A stretch of DNA of 64,000 bases from DATAOG01 sp963782885 (GTDB lineage Bacteria; Pseudomonadota; Alphaproteobacteria; Geminicoccales; Geminicoccaceae): NCBI GenBank assembly GCA_963782885.1, contig CAWALL010000013.1, positions 517,369 through 581,368 on the forward strand, given 5' to 3'. Each line of letters opens with the position of its first letter. Positions within the stretch are counted from its first letter, which is position 1. Made by a program: the position numbers and the translations under genes. Positions 1-9,907 of this stretch are shown here, piece after piece. A model generated the notes under the pieces. That model had not been told where the DNA came from, did no database searches, and was given only the letters and a program-made list of their open reading frames with translations.

Positions 1-539
1 GGACCGGGCGCGCCGGCCGGCTTGCGCCGGAGCGGCGAGCGAAAGCTCCTGAGGTCGAGCAGGATGATCTGGAGCCGCATGCCGGCCGGTCCGTAGATCC
101 TTGCATCGTAGACGCCCTGCCGCCGGCGCCTCGGATCGTCCGCTGGGACGTGCCAGAAGTCGAGAAACAGAGCCTTGGCCTGGTCCTTGTAGGGAAAACC
201 GGCGCCGGCGTCGTTCTGACCGTAATCGTGGTCGTCCCAGGTCGCGAGCACCGGCACTTCGGCGCGGAGCTTCTGATAGCCCTCGATTCGAGCGGCCTTG
301 GCGTAAGCCTCCCTCAAGCCGTTCGAGGCACCGGGCGTGAGGTCGCCATAGACGTTGTCGCCCGCGAAGATGAAGAGGTCGGGACGATAGCGCAGGACTG
401 CATCCCAGATCGGCTGCGGCTGGTCCTGATGAGCGCAGGAGCCGAAGGCGATGCGAGTGAGGGGCGGCTCGGTCTGCGCGCGCGTCGCGGCCGGAGCCAG
501 CGCGAGCCAAACGACGAGCGCGAAGACTTGCTTTTTCAT
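1..539 (-). CDS. PhoD-like metallophosphatase, 3' end outside window
   Basis: The reading frame runs from ATG at 539 leftwards past base 1 without a stop, so only the first ~179 residues are visible. It begins with a signal peptide (Lys-Lys start, hydrophobic stretch, Ala-rich cleavage region near residue 20). Then come FGSCAHQDQPQPIW, the metal-binding-type segment FIFAGDNVYGD and TWDDHDYGQNDAG, the signature of alkaline-phosphatase-D-like (PhoD) enzymes that hydrolyse phosphoesters outside the cytoplasm. The C-terminal part cannot be assessed. The MFS gene upstream ends 5 bases before this start, so the two are probably cotranscribed. Family assignment is firm; substrate is unknown. Confidence 0.85.
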   Translation of the reverse strand, partial: MKKQVFALVVWLALAPAATRAQTEPPLTRIAFGSCAHQDQPQPIWDAVLRYRPDLFIFAGDNVYGDLTPGASNGLREAYAKAARIEGYQKLRAEVPVLATWDDHDYGQNDAGAGFPYKDQAKALFLDFWHVPADDPRRRRQGVYDARIYGPAGMRLQIILLDLRSFRSPLRRKPAGAPG

Positions 540-543
540 GGCC

Positions 544-1779
544 TCAGGCCGCCGCTGGCCGGCGGGCGAGCAGGTGCGCGAACGCGGCGCCCAGCCCCAT
601 CAGCGCCACCCCCATGGCCGCGAACACCGGCGGAAAGCCGATCCGGTCGACCGCGATCCCGGCGAGCCAGACACCGCCCGCCTGGCCGAGGAACAGCGCA
701 TTGGCAAAGGTGGAGACGGCCAGCCCGCGCGCCTCGGGCGCCATCTGGGTCGCGTTGGTCTGGAGCGTCGCGTGCAGCATGTACATGCCGAGCCCGAGCA
801 CCGTAATCGCGGGCGCCATCAGCGCGAGCGAGCCCCAGGCGACCGCGAAGTAGCCCAGCATCAGGACGGCACCGCCGCCGAGCGCCAGGCCATGCTCGCC
901 GAGGAGCTCCATCAGCCGGCGCACGGTCAGCGCGTAGATCGCGCCGCCAATGCCAAAGCAGCCCAGCAACAGGCCGACGATCGCGTAGTCGATACCGAAC
1001 GCGTGGCGCAGATAAGCGCCGATGAAGGTGAAGGCGCCGTAGAACAGGAAACCCTCGATGAACACGGTCGCGAGCACGACCCGCGCCCAGGACCGCCCGA
1101 ACAGCAGCGCGTAGCCCCGGGTCAGCGCTGCGGGGCTGATCGACGTGGTGAGCACCGGCGGCGGCACGCGCGGCGAGCGCGCCTCGACCATCAGCAGCAG
1201 GCCGACCAGCAGGAATAGGCCGCCCAGCAGCAGGAAGACCGCCCGCCAGCCGACCAGATCGCCGAGCACGCCGCCCATGACCTGGCCGCCGACCAGGCCC
1301 ATGATCGTGCCGGTCAGGAAGCGCGCCAGCACCGCCTGGCGCTCCCGATACGGCACGTTGTCGCCGACGAACGCCATGCCGAGCGGCACGATCGCGGCGG
1401 CGGTGGCGCCGGCCGCGAAGCGCGCCAGACCGAGCATCGCAAGCGAGCCTGCGAAGGCGGGCATGGTGCCGGTGAAGGCGGAGACCAGCGTCATCAGGGC
1501 GACCAGGCGATATTTGCCGAAGCGGTCGCCGAGCGCGCCCCAGATCAGCTGGCAGAGGCCGTAGGCCAGCGCGAAGGCGGTCGCGATCACCGAGGCGTCG
1601 CCGGCGCTGACGCCAAACTCTTGCGCCACCTGGGGCAGCAGCGGATCGCCGACCCGCATGCTCGCGACGGAAACGAAAGCCGCGGCGCTCAGAAGCGCGA
1701 TCGGCCGGGTGAGCGACGCCGGGCGCTGGGCCGCGGCGACCGCCGCCGCGTCCGAAGCGCCGGCGCGCGGCGCGGCCAT
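544..1779 (-). CDS. MFS transporter
   Basis: A 411-residue protein with about twelve hydrophobic segments. It has the MFS loop 2-3 signature GALGDRFGKYR near residue 80 and a central charged loop, typical of small-molecule/drug proton antiporters (DHA-like). The start is taken at ATG 1779, just before the first helix; the open frame extends much further upstream, but that part is the shadow of the dehydrogenase gene. It lies 23 bases downstream of the Ldh2-type dehydrogenase and 4 bases upstream of the PhoD-like gene, so all three probably form one transcript. It may export or import the acid handled by the dehydrogenase, but substrate cannot be inferred from sequence. Confidence 0.85.
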   Translation of the reverse strand: MAAPRAGASDAAAVAAAQRPASLTRPIALLSAAAFVSVASMRVGDPLLPQVAQEFGVSAGDASVIATAFALAYGLCQLIWGALGDRFGKYRLVALMTLVSAFTGTMPAFAGSLAMLGLARFAAGATAAAIVPLGMAFVGDNVPYRERQAVLARFLTGTIMGLVGGQVMGGVLGDLVGWRAVFLLLGGLFLLVGLLLMVEARSPRVPPPVLTTSISPAALTRGYALLFGRSWARVVLATVFIEGFLFYGAFTFIGAYLRHAFGIDYAIVGLLLGCFGIGGAIYALTVRRLMELLGEHGLALGGGAVLMLGYFAVAWGSLALMAPAITVLGLGMYMLHATLQTNATQMAPEARGLAVSTFANALFLGQAGGVWLAGIAVDRIGFPPVFAAMGVALMGLGAAFAHLLARRPAAA

Positions 1780-1802
1780 CGGCGGCTCGAACGGTCTTCG
1801 GC

Positions 1803-2870
1803 TCAAGCGCTCGACCCGGGCGGTGCGACGCCGAGTTGCGCGGCGAGCGGGCGCAGGCCTGCCATGATGCCGGGATAGAGGCGCACTCCATGCGCGAGCG
1901 CCTCGCGCTTGCGGGCGAGGCTCAGCTCGCCGGGCAGCCTTACCGCCTGGACGCCGGGGGCGGGCGGATTGCGCCGGCAGGCCTCGGCGATGAAACCGGT
2001 CTGGCGAACAAAGTTGGCGGCGCCGCCGAACGCATCCGGGGCCATCACCTGGACGTAGACCGAAGCGCCCCAGCCGGTCAGCCGGTCGGCGCGGCCATGG
2101 CCCGACAGGCCCTGGCTCAACGCCTCGATCGCGAGCGCCAGATTGTAGCCCTTGTGGCCGTGATCCTTGCCGCCGCTCGGCAGCAGCGTGCCGGGGGGCT
2201 GCGCGGCGAGCACGTTCGGATCGTCGGTCGCCTGGCCGCTCGCGGTCATCGCCCACGGGCCCGGGAAGCGCTGGCCCGCATTCTTGAGCCGCGCGGTCAT
2301 ACCGTTGGTCGTGATCGAGGCGCTCATGTCGATCAGGATCGGATCGCCCCCGGTCGGGATGCCGACCGCGATCGGATCGGGCGTGAACAGCGCTTCGAGA
2401 CCGCCGAACGGCGCGACGCTGGCCTCCGAAGGATCGGAGCAGGTCAAGAGGATCATGCGGCCGCGGGCGGTGGCGCGCTCGAGATAGGAGGCGAGACAGC
2501 CGATGTGATGGCTCTCCCGGATCGCGACCGCGGCGATGCCGTGCTCGCCGACCCGCGCGAGCGCCTGATCGATCGCCTGTGCCACGAGCCACGGCCCGGG
2601 CAGCCGGCGTCCGTCCCAGCAGAGCGCCCCGCCCCGATCGGAAATCACCCTCGGCGCGCCCCCTACGGTCATGCTGCCGTCCAGGACTGCCTTCAGATAG
2701 GGGGCCGCGAGCGCCAGCCCGTGAGTCGTATGGCCGAGCAGATCGCCCTCGACCAGGACCTCGGCGACGGTCCGTGCCTTGCCGTCGTCCAGTCCCGCGG
2801 CCCGGAACAGATCGTCCGCGAACTTGACCAGCTCTGCCGCCGGGTAGGCGGCGTCCGAATCGTCCGTCAT
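1803..2870 (-). CDS. Ldh2/malate-L-lactate dehydrogenase family oxidoreductase
   Basis: A 355-residue NAD(P)-dependent dehydrogenase of the Ldh2/MDH2 (ComC, YiaK, YbiC) fold, which is unrelated to classical lactate dehydrogenases. Diagnostic segments are LLGHTTHGLALAAPYLKA near residue 47, the active-site region ESHHIGCLASYLERA near 120, DPIAVGIPTG and SASITTNGM near 165-190, and GGKDHGHKGYNLAL near 225. The family oxidises 2-hydroxy acids or reduces 2-oxo acids; the substrate here (lactate, malate, sulfolactate, ureidoglycolate or similar) is not decidable. The ATG at 2870 was chosen because homologues begin close to the VKFADDLFRAAGL helix. It is the first gene of a probable operon with the downstream MFS transporter. 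Confidence 0.85.
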   Translation of the reverse strand: MTDDSDAAYPAAELVKFADDLFRAAGLDDGKARTVAEVLVEGDLLGHTTHGLALAAPYLKAVLDGSMTVGGAPRVISDRGGALCWDGRRLPGPWLVAQAIDQALARVGEHGIAAVAIRESHHIGCLASYLERATARGRMILLTCSDPSEASVAPFGGLEALFTPDPIAVGIPTGGDPILIDMSASITTNGMTARLKNAGQRFPGPWAMTASGQATDDPNVLAAQPPGTLLPSGGKDHGHKGYNLALAIEALSQGLSGHGRADRLTGWGASVYVQVMAPDAFGGAANFVRQTGFIAEACRRNPPAPGVQAVRLPGELSLARKREALAHGVRLYPGIMAGLRPLAAQLGVAPPGSSA

Positions 2871-2964
2871 GACCGGCGCGCTCCCATGATCCGCGGGCTT
2901 CCAGGACCGGATGTGCCATGAAAGCCGTCCCGCTACCACCCCTGGGCCGGCCGGTGGCGGCGGC

Positions 2965-3723
2965 CTAATCGGTCTCGCGTCCGGCGAGGCGGAGGCCGCG
3001 TGCAGGCGTGGGGACGACGCCGGCGATCTCCAGCAGGAGCTTCTTGCGGACCGCCTCGGTGAAGCGCTCGTCGGCATCGGCCCGGACCACGAAGCTCGCC
3101 GGGCCGCCGATGATCGTCTTGGCGAACGCGTCCTCCAGATCGTAGCGGTTCGGCCGGCCGCTGCACTGCCGGCAGAGAATCGCCAGGCCATTGATCACGA
3201 TGCCGGCGGCGAGCGCCTAGGCCCGCGCCTCGCCAATCGGCACGCCACCCCAGCTGTTGGCGCTGTCGGCCGAGAGGTCGATGACCTTGCGATGGCCCTC
3301 GATCGCGTCGTCCTCGATCAGCGTCTGGGCGGCGACGAGCGCGTTGCCGATGGCGTTGCGCCCGAACGCGCGCCGCGGCGTCGTCAGCAGAGCCTCGGCA
3401 AAGTCCTCCGCGGTCTTCGGGCCGTCGATGATGGTCCAGGGGACCACGACCTCTTGCGAGGCGACCCCGCCCCATTCGACGTAGGTGACCGCGAGCAGTT
3501 GCTCGTAACCCTGGGCGATCGCGCTCAGGACCGCAGGATGCGTGATGGCGCTCGCGTAGCCCAGGCGCTGGAACCGGATCTCGCCGTCGTCGATCGAGCC
3601 CGAGGCGTCGGCCAGCAGGACCAGCTCGACATCGACCGCGTCGGCGCCGCGCGCTTCGCCCTCGACTCCCTCGGTCCCGAGCAGGCTGCAAACCACGACC
3701 GTTGCAAGCATGACCTGGCGCAT
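2965..3723 (-). pseudogene. DUF1194 von Willebrand-like protein, interrupted by in-frame TAG
   Basis: From ATG 3723 the frame encodes a signal peptide and a vWA-like domain of the DUF1194 family: VELVLLADASGSIDDGEIRF (MIDAS-like DxSxS), TYVEWGG, and RKVIDLSADSANSWGG. An in-frame TAG at 3217-3219 stops it after GEARA. The very next codons resume the same family in the same frame (ALAAGIVINGLAIL) and continue to a normal end at 2965, giving 252 codons in total, a plausible full length. The reading frame is therefore not shifted; a single nonsense change splits it. The second half lacks its own convincing start. A sequencing error, a young pseudogene or readthrough are all possible. Confidence 0.75.
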
Positions 3724-3874
3724 CGTTGCCTCTCCGTCGCTGCCCGGCGCAGAATAGGACATCGAGGGCTCTCGGCCGAGCCCCCACTTCGGCGGCCGGC
3801 CTGAACCCTGGCAGGGTGCCCTGCCGGGTGGCAGGATGGCAGACTGCCTGCTGGCGAGCGGGAAACCGGGATCC

Positions 3875-5047
3875 GTGGACACGCAAGTTGGCATCATCGG
3901 CGCTGGCCCCGCGGGCCTCCTGCTGGCGCGTCTGCTGCAGCGCGAGGGTATCGATTCGGTCGTGCTCGAGCGCCACACCCGGGAGCACGTCGAGACCCGA
4001 ATGCGCGCGGGCGTGCTCGAGCAGGGCACGGTCGACCTGCTGAACGAACTTGGTCTTGGCGCGCGCCTGGCGGACGAGGCCCTGGTCCACGAGGGGCTCG
4101 AGATCACCTTTGACGGCCGGCGCCACCGGATCGACCTCGCCGGACTGACCGGCGGCAAGACGATTACCGTCTACGGCCAGCACGAGGTCGTGAAAGACCT
4201 GATCGCGGCCCGGCTCGCCGCCGGCGGCGCGACCCGCTTCGAAGCTGAGGCCCTGAGTGTCGAGGGCTTGGAGGGGGCGAAGCCCAAGGTCTGCTTCAGG
4301 CAGGGCGGCAAGGTGCTGGAACTCGGCTGTGATTTCATCGCCGGCTGCGATGGTTTCCACGGCATCTGCCGGCGGAGCATCCCGGAAGGCCAGCTCGAGA
4401 CTTACGAGCACGTCTACCCGTTCGCCTGGCTCGGCATTCTGGCCGCGGCGCCGCCGTCCTCGGAGGAGCTGATCTACGCCCATCACGAGCGCGGCTTCGC
4501 TCTGCACAGCATGCGCTCACCGGAGCTGACCCGGCTCTACATCCAGTGCGACCCGGACGCGGATCTCGCCGACTGGCCGGATCAGCGGATCTGGCAGGAG
4601 CTGCAGATCCGGCTCGGCACTCCGGGCTGGCAGCTGACCGAGGGACCGGTGCTGCAGAAGAACGTCGCGGCGATGCGGAGTTTCGTCGCCGCCCCGATGC
4701 GCTACCGCCGGCTCTATCTTGCGGGCGACGCCGCCCACATCGTGCCGGCGACCGGCGCCAAGGGCATGAACCTCGCGGTCGCTGACGTCCGCCGGCTGGC
4801 CGAGGCGCTGGTCGCGTTCTATGGCGCCGGGCGCACCGACCTCCTGGACGGCTATTCGGAGGCCTGCCTGCGCCGGGTCTGGAAGGTGCAACGCTTCTCC
4901 TGGTGGATGACCTCGATGCTGCACCGCTTCCCGGACGACGACGGCTTCGTCAGCCGCATCCAGCTGGCCGAGCTCGACTATCTCATCAGCTCGCGCGCGG
5001 CGGCTCAGACGTTGGCCGAGAACTACGTCGGTCTGCCCCTCGACTGA
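3875..5047 (+). CDS. pobA: 4-hydroxybenzoate 3-monooxygenase
   Basis: A class A flavoprotein monooxygenase that hydroxylates 4-hydroxybenzoate to protocatechuate with NADPH and O2, feeding the beta-ketoadipate pathway. The N-terminal FAD motif VGIIGAGPAGLLLARLLQ, the RMRAGVLEQGTVDLL substrate/FAD segment, the DG-type motif FIAGCDGFHGICR near residue 155 and the second FAD motif YLAGDAAHIVPATGAKGMN near residue 285 are all present and collinear with PobA. GTG 3875 gives 390 residues, the usual PobA length; an in-frame ATG at 3836 would add 13 atypical residues. It stands alone, divergent from the broken DUF1194 gene; no pobR-type regulator is visible nearby. Confidence 0.92.
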   Translation: MDTQVGIIGAGPAGLLLARLLQREGIDSVVLERHTREHVETRMRAGVLEQGTVDLLNELGLGARLADEALVHEGLEITFDGRRHRIDLAGLTGGKTITVYGQHEVVKDLIAARLAAGGATRFEAEALSVEGLEGAKPKVCFRQGGKVLELGCDFIAGCDGFHGICRRSIPEGQLETYEHVYPFAWLGILAAAPPSSEELIYAHHERGFALHSMRSPELTRLYIQCDPDADLADWPDQRIWQELQIRLGTPGWQLTEGPVLQKNVAAMRSFVAAPMRYRRLYLAGDAAHIVPATGAKGMNLAVADVRRLAEALVAFYGAGRTDLLDGYSEACLRRVWKVQRFSWWMTSMLHRFPDDDGFVSRIQLAELDYLISSRAAAQTLAENYVGLPLD

Positions 5048-5191
5048 GCGGTCTCTCGCCAGCGGTGCACGCGGCCGCGGTTGAGTCGGCGGCTCCGATA
5101 TGTGAGAAAAACTGGTTCAGGGTTGCATCAGGCTGCGGCCGTGGCGCCGGCGCGGTGCGCCACGCGGCCGGGCAGCGGATCGGAGGAGGCC

Positions 5192-7126
<1,935 letters not shown>

Positions 7127-7152
7127 GCGGCCAGACGAATCACCGACGAGCA

Positions 7153-7175
7153 AAGGGGAGGTTTGACCTCCCCTT
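7153..7175 (+). terminator. Hairpin terminator after acs
   Basis: A perfect 10-bp stem (AAGGGGAGGT / ACCTCCCCTT) with a TTG loop lies 27 bases after the acs stop. The right arm ends in TT followed by CC, so the U-tract is short; on the opposite strand the arm also ends in TT. It separates acs from the toxin-antitoxin pair. Confidence 0.65.
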
Positions 7176-7232
7176 CCGAATCGATCTCGCTTGTGTATGA
7201 TTGTCGCCACTTCTTACCCATCGGAGTCAGCC

Positions 7233-7442
7233 GTGCGCACCAACATAGAGATCGACGACCAGCTGATGGCCCGGGCGATGGAACTCACCGGACTGCGCAC
7301 GAAACACGCCGTGGTCGAGGCCGCTCTTCGCGACCTCGTCGAATACCACAGTCGGCAGAAGCTGCGGGAAGCGTTCGCCAAATACCCCTGGGAGGGCGAC
7401 CTCGACCAGATGCGTGGCCGTCTCAAACGGGCATCCGGGTGA
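7233..7442 (+). CDS. VapB-type antitoxin
   Basis: A 69-residue protein beginning at GTG 7233, preceded by cggag. The N-terminal RTNIEIDDQLMARAMELTGL is the ribbon-helix-helix strand and helix of type II VapB (DUF2191/RHH) antitoxins; the C-terminal KYPWEGDLDQMRGRLK tail is the usual toxin-wrapping segment. Its stop overlaps the toxin start in a GTGA tetranucleotide, typical of coupled antitoxin-toxin translation. VapB proteins normally repress their own promoter together with VapC; the operator would lie in 7176-7232 but was not resolved. Confidence 0.85.
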   Translation: MRTNIEIDDQLMARAMELTGLRTKHAVVEAALRDLVEYHSRQKLREAFAKYPWEGDLDQMRGRLKRASG

Positions 7443-7837
7443 TCGTCGTCGATACATCGGTCTGGATCGATCATTTCAGCGGCCACCGCTCGGCTCAGGT
7501 CGACAGGCTGGATCGTCTGCTCGCGACCCGGGGCCTGCCGATCCTCATCGGCGATATCGTCATGTACGAGGTGTTTTGCGGCTGCCGTTCGTCTCGTCAC
7601 GTCATCCAAATCAGGAGATGGTTTGAGCCATTGCTCCTGGTGTCCATGCTCGATTTCGACCTCGTACCGCGGGCGGTGGTGCACTACCACACGCTCCGAA
7701 GGCGCGGCATCACGCCGGGCACGGTCGACATGATCATCGGTGCGTATTGCATCGAGATCGGGGCCCCGCTGTTGACCGCCGATCATGATTTCGAGCCGAT
7801 GCGTGACCACCTCGGCCTCCGGTTGGTCGAGGAATAG
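7439..7837 (+). CDS. VapC-type PIN-domain toxin ribonuclease
   Basis: A 132-residue PIN-domain protein. It has the first catalytic aspartate in IVVDTSVWIDHF, the acidic residue in DIVMYEVFCGC near residue 40, and the second aspartate pair in TVDMIIGAYCIEIGAPLLTADHDFEPM near the C-terminus. These four acidic positions coordinate Mg2+ in VapC RNases, which typically cut tRNA or rRNA when freed from VapB. The GTG start at 7439 overlaps the antitoxin stop by 4 bases. The pair is probably functional, since no key residue is missing. Confidence 0.87.
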   Translation: MIVVDTSVWIDHFSGHRSAQVDRLDRLLATRGLPILIGDIVMYEVFCGCRSSRHVIQIRRWFEPLLLVSMLDFDLVPRAVVHYHTLRRRGITPGTVDMIIGAYCIEIGAPLLTADHDFEPMRDHLGLRLVEE

Positions 7838-7877
7838 CTCGACGAGAGCGTTGGCGGAAGGTGCCGACGAGCCGGGT

Positions 7878-8669
7878 CTAGCCGAGAGAGGCGCCGTGAC
7901 TGCCGCCGGGATTGGTGCCCCCGGGACTGACGTCTTTGGGAAAGCTGCAGCTCTGGGCGGTGACCTCGACGAACCAGCGCTCCCCGGGCATGACGGTGAA
8001 CCGATATTCGCGGCCGTCGACCACCATGCCGTGGTTCAGGGGCAGCGTGCCCTCGATGCTCGTAACCGCGCCGTCGAGCGTCCGAAACTCGAGCCGGATC
8101 GGAAAGGTCGGGTCGTACCAGGCCTCGGCCAGTCCGTCGGGGTTGCGCGCGGGCTCCCCGGTTGCAGTCACCGTGATGCGATCGTCGAACCGGACGAAGC
8201 TGACCGGTCCGGTGCTGACCGGCGTGCGCGGCATGAAGCGCTTGGTGACCGGCTGGCCATCGCAGCTTGCCGGGAGCGCGGCGGCATCGATCAGGAAACT
8301 GAGCCGGACCGGGTCGACCCCGGCCTGGAGCTGGCCATCGACCCGCTCCATCAAGTCCGCGAGCTCGCCCTTCGGCACGTCTTCGGCGTAGCGCTGGCGG
8401 AGGTCCTCGAGCGCGCGGTCGGCCTGGCTGGAGCGCTGCGTGACCAGGGCCAGCTGGTCGCGAAGGTCCAGATTGCTCTGCTGAAAGCGCGCGAGATCGG
8501 CCTCGAGCTTCGCGCTCCGCGCCTGACTGGCGGACACGCCAACCTGATAGCCGTAGCCGCCGATCATGCCGACCGCGAGCACCGCGAACAGCACCCGGAT
8601 CAGGCGCCAATAGGCCTGCCGGCGGCGCCGCCGGCGCGTGTCGCCAAAGGTCAGGTCACCGAGGCTCAT
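7878..8669 (-). CDS. Conserved hypothetical membrane-anchored coiled-coil protein
   Basis: A 263-residue protein with an Arg-rich cytoplasmic N-terminus (TRRRRRRQAYWR), one transmembrane helix (VLFAVLAVGMIGGYGYQVGV, residues ~27-46) and a heptad-rich coiled coil (residues ~50-95). A soluble C-terminal domain rich in beta strands contains SCDGQPVTKRFMPRT and EGTLPLNHGMVVDGREYRF. Topology suggests a type II inner-membrane protein with a periplasmic domain. Its start overlaps the PPSR stop by 4 bases (ATGA), so the two are translationally coupled. No function can be assigned. Confidence 0.7.
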   Translation of the reverse strand: MSLGDLTFGDTRRRRRRQAYWRLIRVLFAVLAVGMIGGYGYQVGVSASQARSAKLEADLARFQQSNLDLRDQLALVTQRSSQADRALEDLRQRYAEDVPKGELADLMERVDGQLQAGVDPVRLSFLIDAAALPASCDGQPVTKRFMPRTPVSTGPVSFVRFDDRITVTATGEPARNPDGLAEAWYDPTFPIRLEFRTLDGAVTSIEGTLPLNHGMVVDGREYRFTVMPGERWFVEVTAQSCSFPKDVSPGGTNPGGSHGASLG

Positions 8670-9541
8670 GATGTTGGCTGGCCCTCACCCGGCGAGGCCA
8701 GCTCAGAGCGGTGCCGCGCCTGCATGAGCTGGAAGATGGCGGCCGCGGTCTCCTCGACCGAGCGCCTGGTCACGTCGATCACCGGCCAACCGTTGCGGGC
8801 AAACAGGCGCCGGGCATAGACCAGCTCGGCCCGGACCTGCTCCAGCTCGGCATAGTCGGCCTCGACGCTGAGCCCGCCGCTGGACTGCCCGTCCGACTCC
8901 AGGCGCAGCTGCCGCAGCCGGTTCATCCGGATCTGGACCAGCGGCTCGGGGCTGATGGTCAGACCGATCACCTGGGGGTGGCTCAGCAATTCCAGCTCGG
9001 TCGGCAGAGGGCAGTCGGGAACCACCGGAATGTTGGCGACCTTGATGCCGCGGTTGGCGAGATAGATCGAGGTCGGCGTCTTGGAGGTCCGCGAGACTCC
9101 GACCAGCACCAGGTCGGCCTCCTCGAGCTCCCAGGCGCACTGGCCGTCGTCGTGCCGGAACATGAAGTTCATCGCATCGATGCGCGAGAAATAGCCGGCA
9201 TCCATGGCGTGCTGGCGGCCGATCTGGGGCCGCGTCTCGGCACCGAGCAGGCTGGACAGGGCGCTGAACACGCCATCGAGAATCGCAACGCAGGGGGTAT
9301 TGAGAGCCCGGCAGCCCTCCTGCAACGCGTGACGCAGATCAGCCGACACGAGCGTGAAGATCACGACGCCGGGCAAGGCCTTGACCATGCTCAGCACCTG
9401 ATCCACCTGGGCGCGAGTGCGCACGAACGACCAGACGTGCTCGACCGGCACCACGCCATCAAACTGCGACACCCCGGCTCGGGCGACCGTGGTCACGGTC
9501 TCCCCGGTCGAGTCGGAAACCAGGTGCAGATGCAAGCGCAA
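8666..9541 (-). CDS. ppsR: Pyruvate,phosphate/water dikinase regulatory protein (bifunctional kinase/pyrophosphorylase, PPSR)
   Basis: A 291-residue DUF299 protein. It starts with LHLVSDSTGETVTTVARA and carries the P-loop-like GVSRTSKTPTSIYLA near residue 155, both signatures of the enzyme that phosphorylates (with ADP) and dephosphorylates (with Pi) a threonine of phosphoenolpyruvate synthase or pyruvate phosphate dikinase. It would set the pyruvate/PEP direction. In Caulobacter and Rickettsia the orthologue (RP001) flanks the chromosome origin opposite hemE, exactly as here. No dikinase gene is in the window. Confidence 0.92.
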   Translation of the reverse strand: MRLHLHLVSDSTGETVTTVARAGVSQFDGVVPVEHVWSFVRTRAQVDQVLSMVKALPGVVIFTLVSADLRHALQEGCRALNTPCVAILDGVFSALSSLLGAETRPQIGRQHAMDAGYFSRIDAMNFMFRHDDGQCAWELEEADLVLVGVSRTSKTPTSIYLANRGIKVANIPVVPDCPLPTELELLSHPQVIGLTISPEPLVQIRMNRLRQLRLESDGQSSGGLSVEADYAELEQVRAELVYARRLFARNGWPVIDVTRRSVEETAAAIFQLMQARHRSELASPGEGQPTS

Positions 9542-9907
9542 GGCGGCTTCCCCGATGCGGCTGTTGACGACCTGGGGACGAAATCGTCCCGCCGACGTTT
9601 ATACCCGCGTGGCCGCCAGCGTTGCCAACCCAAACTCCCTGTGCAGCCATGCCTCCCCATGCCGGGGCAACCGCACGTCCTGGTCCGGCGGCGGCGCCTG
9701 ACGACCCGAAATCCCCGCGACTCACACTTGCCATTCCGCCCCGTCTCCGGCGCACGACGGACAGCTATCCACGCCTTGTTCCCGTCTTGCGGAGCTTCAG
9801 GGAATTCCTGCCGATCTGTGGTGGATAGTTCGGGAAACAACCGTAATCCCCACTTTGAGCCGCCCTAAAACAAACACTTCCTTCTCTCAAAAGAATTAAG
9901 GAAGAGT
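9542..9907. other. Candidate chromosome replication origin (oriC)
   Basis: This 366-bp gap between the divergent PPSR and hemE genes matches the position of oriC in Caulobacter and Rickettsia. Two DnaA-box-like sequences in opposite orientation, CTATCCACG at 9765-9773 and the complement of CTATCCACC at 9820-9828, each match TTATCCACA at 7 of 9 positions. An AT-rich purine/pyrimidine-biased tract (about 9865-9905) lies beside hemE and could be the unwinding element, but also holds the hemE ribosome-binding site. No full CtrA site (TTAA-N7-TTAA) was found, and two weak boxes are few for an origin, so the call rests mainly on synteny. parABS 11-13 kb away supports it. Confidence 0.55.

Noticed and set aside
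544..2919. A 791-codon open frame covering MFS and dehydrogenase genes
   Set aside because: Only its 3' 411 codons are the MFS protein; the rest is the wrong frame of the dehydrogenase.
9542..9907. CtrA sites in the candidate origin
   Set aside because: Only one TTAA (9896-9899) was found, not the TTAA-N7-TTAA pair.
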